From Aromatoleum petrolei (lineage in GTDB: Bacteria; Pseudomonadota; Gammaproteobacteria; Burkholderiales; Rhodocyclaceae), in the NCBI RefSeq assembly GCF_017894385.1, contig NZ_CP059560.1:2294001-2358000 (forward strand): a stretch of 64,000 nt of DNA, read 5' to 3'. A program made the translations under genes and the position numbers. Each line of letters opens with the position of its first letter. The first letter of the stretch is position 1. Under the pieces are notes generated by a model. It saw only the letters and a program-made list of their open reading frames with translations. It did no database searches and was not told the DNA's origin. Of this stretch, positions 9,560 to 18,851 are shown in pieces.

Positions 9560-10312
9560 TTACTTGCGCGGACCCAAGATCATGCCATCCAGCTTGCGTT
9601 CGCGGCGAACTTTTTCCTGCGCCGCGAGCGCGGCCCCGCGGTCCGGATAGGGGCCGAGCACGACGCGCGCCTGCAGGTGCGCCGGATAGCCCTTTCGCTC
9701 AAGCTCCCGACGCATGCTCTCGGCGTTGGCGGTATCGAGAAACACGCCGAGCTGGATGAGATACCCCGGCCCCGGAGGCGGGCCGGCATGCAGACGCGGC
9801 GCATCGGCGCGAGGCGCGGCGTCGCGCCTTTCCGCCGCCGCGTCCGCCGGGGCAGCCTCCGCCGGCGCAGGTACGGCACTGCCCTCCCGGGCAGGCTCTA
9901 CGGGGACGGAGGGTGCAACGGCGACGGCAGTCGCGTCCCATCCCGGCGGCGATGCCGCCGGGGCGAGCGTCGCGCCCTGCGGGGCTGCCGCTTGCGGCCC
10001 GGATTGAGCCGCCGCACTCGCAACATGCCCGGATTCGAGCGGCGCGCCCTCCTCCGCTGCGACGGGCGCCGGGGCCTCCACCGCCGCAGCCGGGGCAGCC
10101 GCCGCGGCGCTGTCCGCGGCGGGGGTGGACGACGTGGCGGGCGCAGGATCGGCGGGCGCGGCCTGCGGTACAGCCGTCTCGCGGTCCTCTACCAGCCGGA
10201 GGGATGCCGTCAGCGCCATGAGGACGAGGGTCGCGACCAGTGCCCGCTTCAGGCTGGCCTTGCGCAGGGACTGCGAAGCGGCGGCGTCTTGCGCCTCGAA
10301 GGCCCGGCTCAT
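9560..10312 (-). CDS. SPOR-domain inner-membrane protein
   Basis: A 250-residue bitopic protein. Residues about 22-40 (KRALVATLVLMALTASL) form a single transmembrane anchor. Residues 45-170 are a long, low-complexity Ala/Pro/Glu linker. Residues about 175-245 hold a SPOR fold (YLIQLGVFLDTANAESMRREL and ARVVLGPYPDRGAALAAQEKV). SPOR domains bind denuded peptidoglycan at the septum. The start at 10312 overlaps the stop of the DUF2802 gene as ATGA, so the two form an operon. The specific role (division, polarity or flagellar placement) cannot be read from sequence. Confidence 0.85.
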   Translation of the reverse strand: MSRAFEAQDAAASQSLRKASLKRALVATLVLMALTASLRLVEDRETAVPQAAPADPAPATSSTPAADSAAAAAPAAAVEAPAPVAAEEGAPLESGHVASAAAQSGPQAAAPQGATLAPAASPPGWDATAVAVAPSVPVEPAREGSAVPAPAEAAPADAAAERRDAAPRADAPRLHAGPPPGPGYLIQLGVFLDTANAESMRRELERKGYPAHLQARVVLGPYPDRGAALAAQEKVRRERKLDGMILGPRK

Positions 10313-10899
10313 GGCACCGACCCGGACTCGCCGGACTGGCTGCGTGCCAGCGATTGCACGAGTTCGGCCTCCGCCACGGTAATGCCGCAACGCTCGGCAA
10401 TCGCTTCGGCATCGAGTCCGCGACGGGCGAACACCAGCGCCTCGTTGTACTCGGGCGACGCGCCGCGCGTCCCGAGACCCGCATCGGCCTGCTCCTTGTG
10501 CGCACGAAGCTGCTCGCGAAGCTCATCGAGTTCGCGCCGCAGTTCGGCCAGTGCACCACCCTGCTGCTCGAGTTCGCGCCGCAACTGCCGAACCTCCAGT
10601 TCGTGCTGGAACGCATCCGGCGCGGGTCCGGCCTCGGACGCGGCTGGAAGCCGGCCGGCGACGCCGTACAGCGGCCCGGCCTCGTCGTCGCCGTCGCCTG
10701 CGGCCAGGACATCGACACCTGCCGGCGCCCCGGCGGGCAGTTCGACACTTGCGGGCGCCTCCCCGGCCGAACCCTCGGCGGACACACCGGGCGGCACGGA
10801 CGCCGGCGCCTTGGGCACCCGCGAGGCGCGGTAGAGCTGGTAGCCGACATACACCGCGAGGAGCGCGGTGGCGGCGAGGATGAGTTCACGCAGTCCCAT
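10309..10899 (-). CDS. DUF2802 family coiled-coil membrane protein
   Basis: A 196-residue protein with an N-terminal membrane segment (residues 4-23), a Pro/Ala/Gly-rich spacer and a coiled coil (about residues 97-137, heptad-like LRRELEQQGG...LDELREQL). It ends in a domain reading YNEALVFARRGLDAEAIAERCGITVAEAELVQSL, a helix-turn-helix-like DUF2802 domain. In gammaproteobacteria DUF2802 genes often sit in flagellar/chemotaxis blocks, which fits fliW nearby; the link is inference. It overlaps the SPOR gene by 4 nt. Confidence 0.8.
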   Translation of the reverse strand: MGLRELILAATALLAVYVGYQLYRASRVPKAPASVPPGVSAEGSAGEAPASVELPAGAPAGVDVLAAGDGDDEAGPLYGVAGRLPAASEAGPAPDAFQHELEVRQLRRELEQQGGALAELRRELDELREQLRAHKEQADAGLGTRGASPEYNEALVFARRGLDAEAIAERCGITVAEAELVQSLARSQSGESGSVP

Positions 10900-11011
10900 T
10901 CGACCTCACGCGGGGGGCAGGACAAGAAGGATCGTGCATCGGGAAGACTGGCCGGAATGGGCGCGACGACGGATAAGTCGGGGATAATACTGGCGCCCCA
11001 TCCTCCCGACA

Positions 11012-11791
11012 ATGCAGATGGCCTTGGATCCCGCGCTCGCCCTGTTCTGGTTGAAGAAGACCGTCTCGATCCTGGTGCAGCCGCCGGTGGCGCCGCTGCT
11101 GCTGACCGTTGCGGGACTGCTGCTCGTGCCGCGGCGGCGGCGCGCCGGCCTCATGCTGGCCTGGCTCGGCGTCGCAGCCACGTTGCTGTTATCCACCCCC
11201 GCGAGCGTCGGCTGGCTGCTGCGCGGACTCGAGACCGCACCGGTCGTCGATGCGGCCGCACTGCGGCAGGCGCAGGCGATCGTCGTGCTGGGCGCTGGCA
11301 AACGGCGCCATGCGCCGGAATACGGGGGCGAGACGGTGAACCGGCTGGCGCTCGAACGACTGCGCTACGCTGCACGGCTGGCGCGCCAGACCGGCTTGCC
11401 GGTGCTGGTGAGCGGCGGCGCACCGACCGGAACGATGGCCGAGGCGATCCTGATGAAGGTGGCGCTGGAAGAGGATTTCCGCGTTCCGGTGCGCTGGGTC
11501 GAGAAGGCCTCGCTCGATACGCAGCAGAATGCGCGGTTTTCGGCAGAGCCGCTGCGCGCCGCGGGGGTGAGCCGGATCCTGCTCGTGACCCACGCCGCCC
11601 ACATGCCGCGCGCGCAGGCGGCATTCGAAGCCGCGGGGCTGCAGGTGATACCGGCGCCGACGGCGTGGCTGGGCGGTCCCGGGGCCGGCGACCAGGTACT
11701 CGAGGAGCTTCCCGGGCCGACCTCCGCCTATGCCGGCTGGTATGCCGTGCACGAGTGGCTGGGGCTGCTGGCCTACCGTCTGACGCGCTGA
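11012..11791 (+). CDS. DUF218/YdcF-like (ElyC-type) membrane protein
   Basis: A 259-residue protein with two N-terminal membrane spans (about residues 20-70) and a periplasmic DUF218 domain. Recognisable blocks are QAIVVLGAGKRRHAPEY, LPVLVSGGAPTGTMAEA, EKASLDTQQNARFSAE and ILLVTHAAHMPRAQAAFE. ElyC in E. coli affects cell-envelope polymer (undecaprenyl-linked) metabolism, and the family active site is poorly defined. ATG codons at 11012 and 11018 are both possible. It diverges from the DUF2802 gene over 112 bp. Confidence 0.87.
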   Translation: MQMALDPALALFWLKKTVSILVQPPVAPLLLTVAGLLLVPRRRRAGLMLAWLGVAATLLLSTPASVGWLLRGLETAPVVDAAALRQAQAIVVLGAGKRRHAPEYGGETVNRLALERLRYAARLARQTGLPVLVSGGAPTGTMAEAILMKVALEEDFRVPVRWVEKASLDTQQNARFSAEPLRAAGVSRILLVTHAAHMPRAQAAFEAAGLQVIPAPTAWLGGPGAGDQVLEELPGPTSAYAGWYAVHEWLGLLAYRLTR

Positions 11792-11852
11792 GCGGCCGCC
11801 GCCGGCGCACGCGGACGCCAACATGCCCATCCATCGCGACTTGTATCGGCGT

Positions 11853-11881
11853 TTGCGTTTCGGGTCGCGCTTGCCTATAGA
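11853..11881 (+). promoter_or_regulatory. Candidate sigma-70 promoter of the cytochrome operon
   Basis: TTGCGT (11853-11858), a 17-nt spacer and TATAGA (11876-11881) match the -35/-10 consensus well. They lie about 130 bp upstream of the first cytochrome gene, in the only sizeable gap before the operon. No operator was recognised. Confidence 0.4.
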
Positions 11882-12009
11882 AACTTAGGCGCCATAAAAA
11901 GCTGCGGCGGCAATTCGCTTGCGGCACTTCGCCGGACCAGCACTGCATATGCGCCTCGGGCATTGCCTCGTCATCGGGGCAGCGACCCGGAACCCAACAG
12001 GAGCGGACC

Positions 12010-14598
12010 ATGAAAGTGCTCGTCACCGCCGGCGCTCTGCTCGCCATGGTGTTCGTTTCGGCCGATCGCGATACGGGCACCTCCTCCCTGGCCTCCCCGC
12101 TGGTTACCACTGCCACCGCCCAGCAGCCTGCGCCCCTGCCCCCCGTCGTGGCGCCGGACAAGCCGATGCCCGCGAGCACGTCGGTCGATCAGGATGCACC
12201 CTACTTCGAGGCCTGCGCGCGCGAGGGGCTGTCGGAATCGGCCTGCGTCGGGCGGCTGATCTGGTTCAAGGCGACCGCGGGCAACGAGCGCTTCCACACC
12301 TACGTGTTCCAGCAGCGCGTCGGCGTGCTGCCGGACTGGTACCGCGTGCTGCGCAGCGACCAGCGCGATGACCGCTTCCGCGCGTGGGGGCTGATCAATG
12401 ACCCGTCGTGCTGCGTGCCGGGCGAGGCTAACTGCCCGGCGAAGAGCCGCGACGAGACTTACGGCTTCGACTGGTGCCCGGGCGACGACGTGCTGCTGAA
12501 GTACGTCGGCAAGGCGGGCTACGTCGATCCCGCCTGCGGGCTGAAGGACGCGGCGCTCGACGCGGCCGACCCGCACGCGAAGGACGGCCGCGACCAGCGC
12601 CATTCGGCCTGCGACCTGCGTTTCGGCACCTCGACCGGGGCGCTGGGCTTCCGCAAGTTCCCGAACCCGCGCTTCGACCCGGAGCAGTGGAAGACGGTGA
12701 ATGGCAGCCTCGGCACCTGGGAGGGCTTCGGCCGGCGCATGATCGAGCAGACGAAAGTGCCGTCGGACGAGCGCTTCAGCCGCCTCGCGGACGCGTCGGT
12801 GGAACCGCCCTTCCTGATCGGCACGAGCTGCGGCTCCTGTCACATCGCCTTCGACCCGCTCAATCCGCCCGTCGATCCGGCGCATCCGCGCTGGGAGAAC
12901 ATCAAGGGCCTGGTCGGCAACCAGTACATCCGCAAGTCGGAGATCCTCGGCTCGGGCATGCCCCGCAGCAGCCTCGAATGGCAGATGTTCGCGCACGCAC
13001 GGCCGGGCGTGACCGACACGTCGGCGATTCCGCATGACGGGGTGAACAACCCCGGCACGATCAACGCGCTGATCAACATCGCGCAGCGGCCGATCTTCCC
13101 CGGCGAATCGATCACGAAGTGGCGCAAGGTCACGACCTGCGGCGCGGAAAAAGACGAGGCGAAGTGCTGGTGCGAGCCCGGGCGCGACACGAAGTGCTGG
13201 GAGAAGAGCACGCGCAGCGACGATACGACGCTCGGCAAGCCCGGCGTGCATCACATCCTGAAGGGCGGGGAGGACTCGATCGGCGCGCTCGAGGCGATCC
13301 AGCGCGTGTATTTCAACATCGGCTCGTGCTCGGAGCAGTGCTGGCTCAACCACCTCACGGACCTGCGCCAGGTCGATCCGCAGGCGCACTACTTCGGCCA
13401 GACGCCGTTCAACATCGGCCAGTGCCGGCGCGACTGCCCGAACTTCCGCGCGATCGAGGACCGGCTGGCGGACATCCTGGCGTTCTTCCTGTCGCCCGAA
13501 TCGAACGCGACCGACCTCGCCGTCGCGCGCAACGCGGTGCACAAGGCCGCCGATACGGCGGCGCCGGACTATACGCGCGACAGCCTCATCGCGGACCTCG
13601 AGCGGGAACACGGCACGGGCGCCATCGCGCGCGGCAAGGCCGTGTTCGCGACCAACTGCGCGCGCTGCCACTCGAGCATCCCGGAAAGCGTCGGCGGGCC
13701 GTTCGCGAACCGCGACTTCCATGCGCTCGCGGACAACGGCCTGCGCGCCGACTGGATGGGCAACGACGTCGCGAGCCCCGCGAGCGAGATCGGCACGAAC
13801 CGCTGCCGCGCGCTGCATTCCAACCACATGGCCGGCCACGTATGGCAGGAGTACGGCTCGGAGACGCTGCGCTCGCGCGCCGCGGACATCAACGTCAAGG
13901 AGCCGAACGACGGCGGGCGCGGCTATTACCGCAACGTGTCGCTGCTGAACCTGTGGGCGCACGCGCCCTTCATGCACAACAACGCGATCGGGCCGGAGCT
14001 GTGCGGCAAGCCGGCGAACGCGGCGAACGATTTCTTCCGCGCACGCGAGCTCGACGCCGACGGCAAGCTCGCGGCCACCCAGAGCGAGTGCTTCCAGACC
14101 GACCCGAGCGTGGAAGGGCGTTACCGCCTGTACCTCGCGTCGATGCACGAGCTGCTGCATCCGGACGCGCGCAAGCCCAAGGCGACGCTGACCGACCAGG
14201 ACGTGATCCTCGATCTCGGCCCGCGCGTGTGGGACGGCACGGGCGAGAAGCCGCTCGTCGGCAGCGGGCAGGTGCGCATCCCGGCGGGCATCCCGGCGAA
14301 CTCGATGACCAGCCTGCGGCACAAGGACCTGGTGGTGGACCTCTTCCTCGCCAAGCGCGACCCGGCAAAGCTGGAGGCGCGCCTGGGCAAGGAAACGACC
14401 GGGCAGATGCAGAAGCTCGCCGACGACATCCTCGCCCAACCGGGCGAGTTCGCCGGCCTGCTGCGCGGCCAGCGCGAGCTGCTGCGCCAGCACTACAGCA
14501 ACTGCACCGACGAGATCGAGAACGGCGGCCATCGCTTCGGCGAGGACCTGTCGGACGCGGACAAGAAGGCGCTGATCGCCTTCCTCGCGACCCTGTGA
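12010..14598 (+). CDS. Large Cys-rich diheme c-type cytochrome (CCP/MauG/RoxA-like superfamily)
   Basis: An exported 862-residue protein with an N-terminal signal region. It has two heme c attachment motifs, CGSCH at C274-H278 and CARCH at C550-H554. The C-terminal heme domain contains APFMHNNAIG, the counterpart of the YLHNGSVPT motif in the two cytochromes downstream. This suggests a diheme peroxidase/MauG/RoxA-type fold. Beyond the heme sites there are many extra cysteines, clustered as SCCVPGEANC, CGAEKDEAKCWCEPG and CSEQC...CRRDC. They are likely periplasmic disulfides or a metal site, and such clusters are unusual for the superfamily. AGGAG precedes the start. It is the first gene of a tight operon; substrate unknown. 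Confidence 0.8.
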   Translation: MKVLVTAGALLAMVFVSADRDTGTSSLASPLVTTATAQQPAPLPPVVAPDKPMPASTSVDQDAPYFEACAREGLSESACVGRLIWFKATAGNERFHTYVFQQRVGVLPDWYRVLRSDQRDDRFRAWGLINDPSCCVPGEANCPAKSRDETYGFDWCPGDDVLLKYVGKAGYVDPACGLKDAALDAADPHAKDGRDQRHSACDLRFGTSTGALGFRKFPNPRFDPEQWKTVNGSLGTWEGFGRRMIEQTKVPSDERFSRLADASVEPPFLIGTSCGSCHIAFDPLNPPVDPAHPRWENIKGLVGNQYIRKSEILGSGMPRSSLEWQMFAHARPGVTDTSAIPHDGVNNPGTINALINIAQRPIFPGESITKWRKVTTCGAEKDEAKCWCEPGRDTKCWEKSTRSDDTTLGKPGVHHILKGGEDSIGALEAIQRVYFNIGSCSEQCWLNHLTDLRQVDPQAHYFGQTPFNIGQCRRDCPNFRAIEDRLADILAFFLSPESNATDLAVARNAVHKAADTAAPDYTRDSLIADLEREHGTGAIARGKAVFATNCARCHSSIPESVGGPFANRDFHALADNGLRADWMGNDVASPASEIGTNRCRALHSNHMAGHVWQEYGSETLRSRAADINVKEPNDGGRGYYRNVSLLNLWAHAPFMHNNAIGPELCGKPANAANDFFRARELDADGKLAATQSECFQTDPSVEGRYRLYLASMHELLHPDARKPKATLTDQDVILDLGPRVWDGTGEKPLVGSGQVRIPAGIPANSMTSLRHKDLVVDLFLAKRDPAKLEARLGKETTGQMQKLADDILAQPGEFAGLLRGQRELLRQHYSNCTDEIENGGHRFGEDLSDADKKALIAFLATL

Positions 14599-14614
14599 GC
14601 GCAAGGAGACCGCG

Positions 14615-15487
14615 ATGAAATCGAACCTCCCCCGCGCCGCGACCGTCCTGCTCGCCACGCTCCTGCTCGCCGCCTGCGGCAAGACCGAACCGCCGGCCAT
14701 CCCCTTCGCTCCGTACGGCACGGATTACGCGCGCAAGCCCGACTTCGCCCAGCTCGAACACCAGTACCCGCTGTCGGTCGCGGACCTCGAGAAGATCACG
14801 CCGGAGAACCTCGCGCTGCTGAACCAGGAGCAGCTCGACCAGATCTATGCGCGCCTCGGCGCCGGGCCGATCCCGGACGGCCCCTTCGACGGCAGCATCA
14901 TCCTGCCCGAGGGCGAGAGCGGCAAGCTGCGCGCGGGCGAGATCGTCGGCGGGCTCGCCGGCTTCGCGCTGCACCTGAAGGGCATCGCCGTCGACAAGAT
15001 CGGCGAGACGCTGTGGAAGGGCAAGGTGTTCTACCGCAACGAGCGCGTGCTCAGGAACCGCATCGAGGACCTGGAGATCTTCCGCAAGGCCGGGCTCGTC
15101 GAGGGCGAGCCGAAGAAAATCGTCGTCGGACGCAAGGACGCGTGGCTGCTGTTCCCCGCCAAGCTCTACTGCGGCCAGAGCCTCGTCGATTCGCGGCGCG
15201 AGTCGGTGATCATCGACTACGCCTTCACCGACGAGCTGCCCGGTTATCAGGAAAAGCCGGACTTCCTCGCCGGACGGCGCGGCCTCAAGGTGCGCGACGA
15301 GATCCGCATGGTGCGGCCCGGCCTCTACCTCGGCCGCGCCTACATGGACCGCGTGTTCGTGCTGAACTTCGTGCTCTACAACAAGGAGATCGCCGAACGC
15401 GACGGACCGGCCTTCCAGAAGACCGGCAGCGTGCAGGAGGACTGCTGGGGCGGCACGCAGAAGCGGGTCGTCGTCGCCGCGAAGTAG
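14615..15487 (+). CDS. Lipoprotein of the cytochrome operon, unknown function
   Basis: A 290-residue protein with a lipobox LLLAAC and the lipidated Cys at residue 21, so it should be anchored in the outer or inner membrane facing the periplasm. No heme motif and no recognised domain are present. The mature part includes PIPDGPFDGSIILPEGESG and a predicted alpha/beta region with only two further cysteines. It starts 16 nt after the large cytochrome, with AAGGAG, and lies 31 nt before the second cytochrome. It is probably an accessory or docking subunit, which is inference from position only. Confidence 0.75.
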   Translation: MKSNLPRAATVLLATLLLAACGKTEPPAIPFAPYGTDYARKPDFAQLEHQYPLSVADLEKITPENLALLNQEQLDQIYARLGAGPIPDGPFDGSIILPEGESGKLRAGEIVGGLAGFALHLKGIAVDKIGETLWKGKVFYRNERVLRNRIEDLEIFRKAGLVEGEPKKIVVGRKDAWLLFPAKLYCGQSLVDSRRESVIIDYAFTDELPGYQEKPDFLAGRRGLKVRDEIRMVRPGLYLGRAYMDRVFVLNFVLYNKEIAERDGPAFQKTGSVQEDCWGGTQKRVVVAAK

Positions 15488-15518
15488 GCCGGCCGCGGGC
15501 GGCGAGGGGACTCCAGCG

Positions 15519-17291
15519 ATGCGCGCCGCGAACCGGGCCAGCGCGGTGATGCTCGCGGCGGCGCTCGCGGTCGCGTGGTGGAACTACGGCCGCGAGACCC
15601 CGCCCCGGGCAGCCGCGACCGCCCCCCCGGCCCGCGCCGAATCTGGCGCGACGCCCTCCCCGCCGGCGCGGCCGCTGCTCGCGCCGGACGCCTACGGTGA
15701 GGACCTGCCGCCGGCGGGCGCGTCGCTCTTCGACCAGCGCGTCGCGGCGCTCGGCGGCGCGGCGGCCCTGCCCTATCCGTTCGAACGGCTGCTGCAAGGT
15801 CTGGAAGGCGAGGGGCATTGTGCAGACCTGCCGGACGGGCGCTGCCTCGTGCGCGTGCTGATCCCGATCGGCCGCTCGCTGCAGCGCCTAGCCGCGGCGC
15901 CGGAATTCTTCCGCCACCCGCGCGTCGTCGCCGCGATGGCCGGCGAACCGGCCGCCCACGGCCCGGGCCCGCTGCAGCGCGACCGCCTGTACCTCGGCCA
16001 CGTCGGCAACAGCGACATCATCGAGGTCATCAGCTACAACGAGGCGGCCGCCCGCTTCGAGTTCCAGCTCGTGCTCGACTACCGCAGCGGCGCCCGGCCG
16101 CGCGTCGTGTACGCGTCGCGCCCGCTGTGCCTCGCGTGCCACCAGAACCACGCGCCGATCTTCTCGCGCCCGCTGTGGCAGGAGACCAACGCCAACCCGG
16201 CGGTCGCTGCGCGGCTCGCGACGTGGCAGGCGAGCGTCGAGGGCGTGCCGGTGCGGCGCGGCATCGACCTCCCCGGCGCGATCGACACCGCGGCCCAGCG
16301 CGCCAACCGCTTCGCGCTCTGGCAGGCCCTGTGGCAGACGGGCTGCGGCGACGGCGAACGCGGCGCCCGCTGCCGCGCGGCGCTGTTCGAGGCCGCGCTG
16401 CGCTACCGCGCGACGGGGCGCCACGAACTCGCCGCACTGCAGGGGGCGATCCTGCCCGCCTTCGCCGCCGCATGGCAGACGCACTGGCCTAGCGGGCTCG
16501 CGCTACCGGATGCCAACATCCCCAACCGCGATCCGCTGCCGGAAGGGCTGTCGCGAACCGATGGCGTGATGCTCGCGAACATTCCCGCGCCCTTCGAGCC
16601 GCTCGCCCCGCGCCCGCCGCTCGAAGTGTGGCCCGCGCCCGACGCCCAGCGCCTCAACGAGACCGTCGCGGGGCTGGCCGAAATGGTGGGCGGGCGCGAT
16701 CTCGCGCTGCTCGGTGCCGCCTTTCCCGGACAGGGCGCCCAGCCAGTGGACTTCGACCGCGTCCGCGACACCATCGCCGCGCTTGCCGCCACGCCGGGCG
16801 GACCGTTCGCCGCCGGACCGTTCCGGCGCGAGCAGCTGGTGACGGCCCTCCTCGCGCCGTCCGGCCGCCGCGACGAGGCACCGGCGTCCATCGCCACGGC
16901 GGCACCGGTCCGCGACGTCCCGCGATTCCCACCCGCCGCGTCAGCCGGCCTGTTCCAGCGCTACTGCAGCCCCTGTCACCAGACCCCGTCGAGCACCCCG
17001 CCCAACTTCCTGCACGGCGACGAGGCGACCGTGCGTGCCCGCCTCACGCACTGCGCCGCGCGCATCCGCTATCGCCTCGCGATGTGGCAGAAGCCGCCCG
17101 AAGCACGCGCGAAGACGCCGATGCCGCCGCTGCTAGCGCTGCGCCCGCTCGGCGCCAATCCGGCGACCTGGGCCGCAAGCGCGGAGCTCGCCACGCTCGC
17201 GACCTACGCGGCCGAACTCGCGGGCGGCGCGCCGCTGCCGCAGCCGGACAACTACGAGGCCCTGCCTCCCTGCCTGCCCGCCTCGGGCTAA
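15519..17291 (+). CDS. Diheme c-type cytochrome, second of the operon
   Basis: A 590-residue exported protein with an N-terminal hydrophobic segment (ASAVMLAAALAVAWW) and a Pro/Ala-rich spacer. It has two heme c motifs, CLACH at C204 and CSPCH at C483. The 279-residue heme spacing is nearly the same as in the 862-residue cytochrome (276), so these two look like one architectural pair. The sequence between the hemes has no recognisable catalytic motif. GAGGGGA lies in front of the ATG. Probable periplasmic electron carrier or peroxidase-like enzyme; substrate unknown. Confidence 0.78.
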   Translation: MRAANRASAVMLAAALAVAWWNYGRETPPRAAATAPPARAESGATPSPPARPLLAPDAYGEDLPPAGASLFDQRVAALGGAAALPYPFERLLQGLEGEGHCADLPDGRCLVRVLIPIGRSLQRLAAAPEFFRHPRVVAAMAGEPAAHGPGPLQRDRLYLGHVGNSDIIEVISYNEAAARFEFQLVLDYRSGARPRVVYASRPLCLACHQNHAPIFSRPLWQETNANPAVAARLATWQASVEGVPVRRGIDLPGAIDTAAQRANRFALWQALWQTGCGDGERGARCRAALFEAALRYRATGRHELAALQGAILPAFAAAWQTHWPSGLALPDANIPNRDPLPEGLSRTDGVMLANIPAPFEPLAPRPPLEVWPAPDAQRLNETVAGLAEMVGGRDLALLGAAFPGQGAQPVDFDRVRDTIAALAATPGGPFAAGPFRREQLVTALLAPSGRRDEAPASIATAAPVRDVPRFPPAASAGLFQRYCSPCHQTPSSTPPNFLHGDEATVRARLTHCAARIRYRLAMWQKPPEARAKTPMPPLLALRPLGANPATWAASAELATLATYAAELAGGAPLPQPDNYEALPPCLPASG

Positions 17292-17302
17292 GGAGCGCGA
17301 CG

Positions 17303-18835
17303 ATGCCGATCCTGCGCCGATCCTCCTCCAAGCCCCCCGCGCCCGAGCCGCCCGCCCGGCGCTGGTGCTGCAGCGCCTTGCTCGTCCTCGCCGCGCTGTT
17401 GCTGATCCCGGCGACGATCGCGGTCGGCCTGTACGTGCGCTTTTCCGCCGACGAGCCGGTGAGCTACCCGGACATCGAACGCCACTTCAAGTACGGCTCG
17501 ACCGGCGGCGAACGCGCCTCGGGCTTTCCGTACTGGATCTGGCAGGTGCTGCCGAAGGTATGCGCGAAGTACCTGCCCGGCGAAGGCTACGCCTCGCTCG
17601 GCATGATCTTCGAGGACGGCCGCACGCTGCCGGTGGGCGTGTCGATGCGCCGCAACCTCGGCCTCGACCGCGTCTTCCTCAACTGCGCCGCGTGCCACGC
17701 CGGTACCGTGCGCGACACGCCCACCTCCGCGCCGCGCGTATACCTGGGCATGCCGGCCCACCAGTTGAACCTGATGGGCTTCGAGAACTTCTTCTTCAAC
17801 TGCGCCGCCGACGCGCGCTTCAGCGCCGACACCATCATCCCCGAGATCGACGCGCGCGCCGGCAAGCTCGGCCCCTTCGACCGCTACGTCGTCTATCCGG
17901 TCGCCATCGCCCTGATGCGCGAGCGCCTGCTGATGCTGCGCGAACGCTTCGCGTGGTCGCTGTCGCAACCGCCCTGGGGGCCGGGGCGGGTCGACACCTT
18001 CAACCCGTCAAAGGCGCTGTTCAACTTCCCGCCCGAGCGCCTCGCGCCCGAGGAGCGCCTCGGCACGACCGACTTCCCGTCGATCTGGGAACAGCGGAAG
18101 CGCAAGACGCGCGACGACGGCCAGCCGATGCAGCTGCACTGGGACGGCAACAACACCAAGGCCGAGGAGCGCAACAAGAACGCCGCCTTCGGCACCGGCA
18201 CGACGCCGCCGACGATAGACCTGGTCGCGATCGGCCGCCTCGAGGAATGGCTGCTCGACGCCGCGCCGCCGAAGTACCCCTACCCGATCGACGCCGCGCT
18301 CGCCGACCGCGGCGCCCCGCTCTACGCCGAATACTGCGCCGGCTGCCACGGCGCGAGCGGGAAGGACTTCCGCGGCGCGCGCGTCGGCCACGTCACGCCG
18401 CTCGCCGACATCGGCACCGACCGCCACCGCCTCGACTCCTTCACGCCCGAGCTCGCGCAGAACCTCGGCTCCGTCTATGCCGGCTACCCGTGGCGCTTCA
18501 CCGGCTTCCGCAAGACCTTCGGCTACGCCAACATGCCGCTCGACGGCCTGTGGCTGCGCGGGCCGTATCTCCACAACGGCTCGGTGCCGACGGTGCGCGA
18601 CCTGCTCGAGCCGGTCGCGAACCGCCCGAAGGCGTTCTGCCGCGGCTACGACGTCATCGACCGCGACAGGCTCGGCTTCGTCGGCGACGCGTGCGAGGAA
18701 GGCGGCCGCCACTACTTCCGCTACGACACGACCATCGCCGGCAACGGCAACGCCGGCCACGAGGGCGAGCCCTACGGCACGCAGCTGCCGGCCGACGACA
18801 AGGCCGCGCTGGTCGAATACCTCAAGACCTTCTGA
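17303..18835 (+). CDS. Membrane-anchored diheme c-type cytochrome, paralogue A (RoxA/CCP-like)
   Basis: A 510-residue protein with a single N-terminal membrane anchor (about residues 22-46). Heme motifs are CAACH at C128 and CAGCH at C345. The C-terminal domain has LRGPYLHNGSVPTVRDLLEP, then FCRGYDVIDRDRLGF and a terminal GTQLPADDKAALVEYLKTF. It is clearly paralogous to the next gene, sharing FPYWIWQVLP versus IPYWIFYVLP, the heme spacing and the C-terminus. The HNGSVPT block is seen in diheme proteins related to the rubber oxygenase RoxA and MauG. AAGGAG precedes the start at 17303, although the frame runs open far upstream. Whether it is a peroxidase, an oxygenase or a carrier is open. Confidence 0.8.
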   Translation: MPILRRSSSKPPAPEPPARRWCCSALLVLAALLLIPATIAVGLYVRFSADEPVSYPDIERHFKYGSTGGERASGFPYWIWQVLPKVCAKYLPGEGYASLGMIFEDGRTLPVGVSMRRNLGLDRVFLNCAACHAGTVRDTPTSAPRVYLGMPAHQLNLMGFENFFFNCAADARFSADTIIPEIDARAGKLGPFDRYVVYPVAIALMRERLLMLRERFAWSLSQPPWGPGRVDTFNPSKALFNFPPERLAPEERLGTTDFPSIWEQRKRKTRDDGQPMQLHWDGNNTKAEERNKNAAFGTGTTPPTIDLVAIGRLEEWLLDAAPPKYPYPIDAALADRGAPLYAEYCAGCHGASGKDFRGARVGHVTPLADIGTDRHRLDSFTPELAQNLGSVYAGYPWRFTGFRKTFGYANMPLDGLWLRGPYLHNGSVPTVRDLLEPVANRPKAFCRGYDVIDRDRLGFVGDACEEGGRHYFRYDTTIAGNGNAGHEGEPYGTQLPADDKAALVEYLKTF

Positions 18836-18851
18836 TGCCGGAGGCCGCGCG

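Noticed and set aside
11971..14721. A 916-codon open frame on the minus strand opposite the large cytochrome
   Set aside because: It is a GC-bias shadow: no start site, no domain, Arg/Ala-rich composition, and the plus-strand frame has heme motifs and a ribosome site. Similar long antisense frames at 18822-21032, 27712-30156, 31601-33967 and 38418-40121 were dropped for the same reason.
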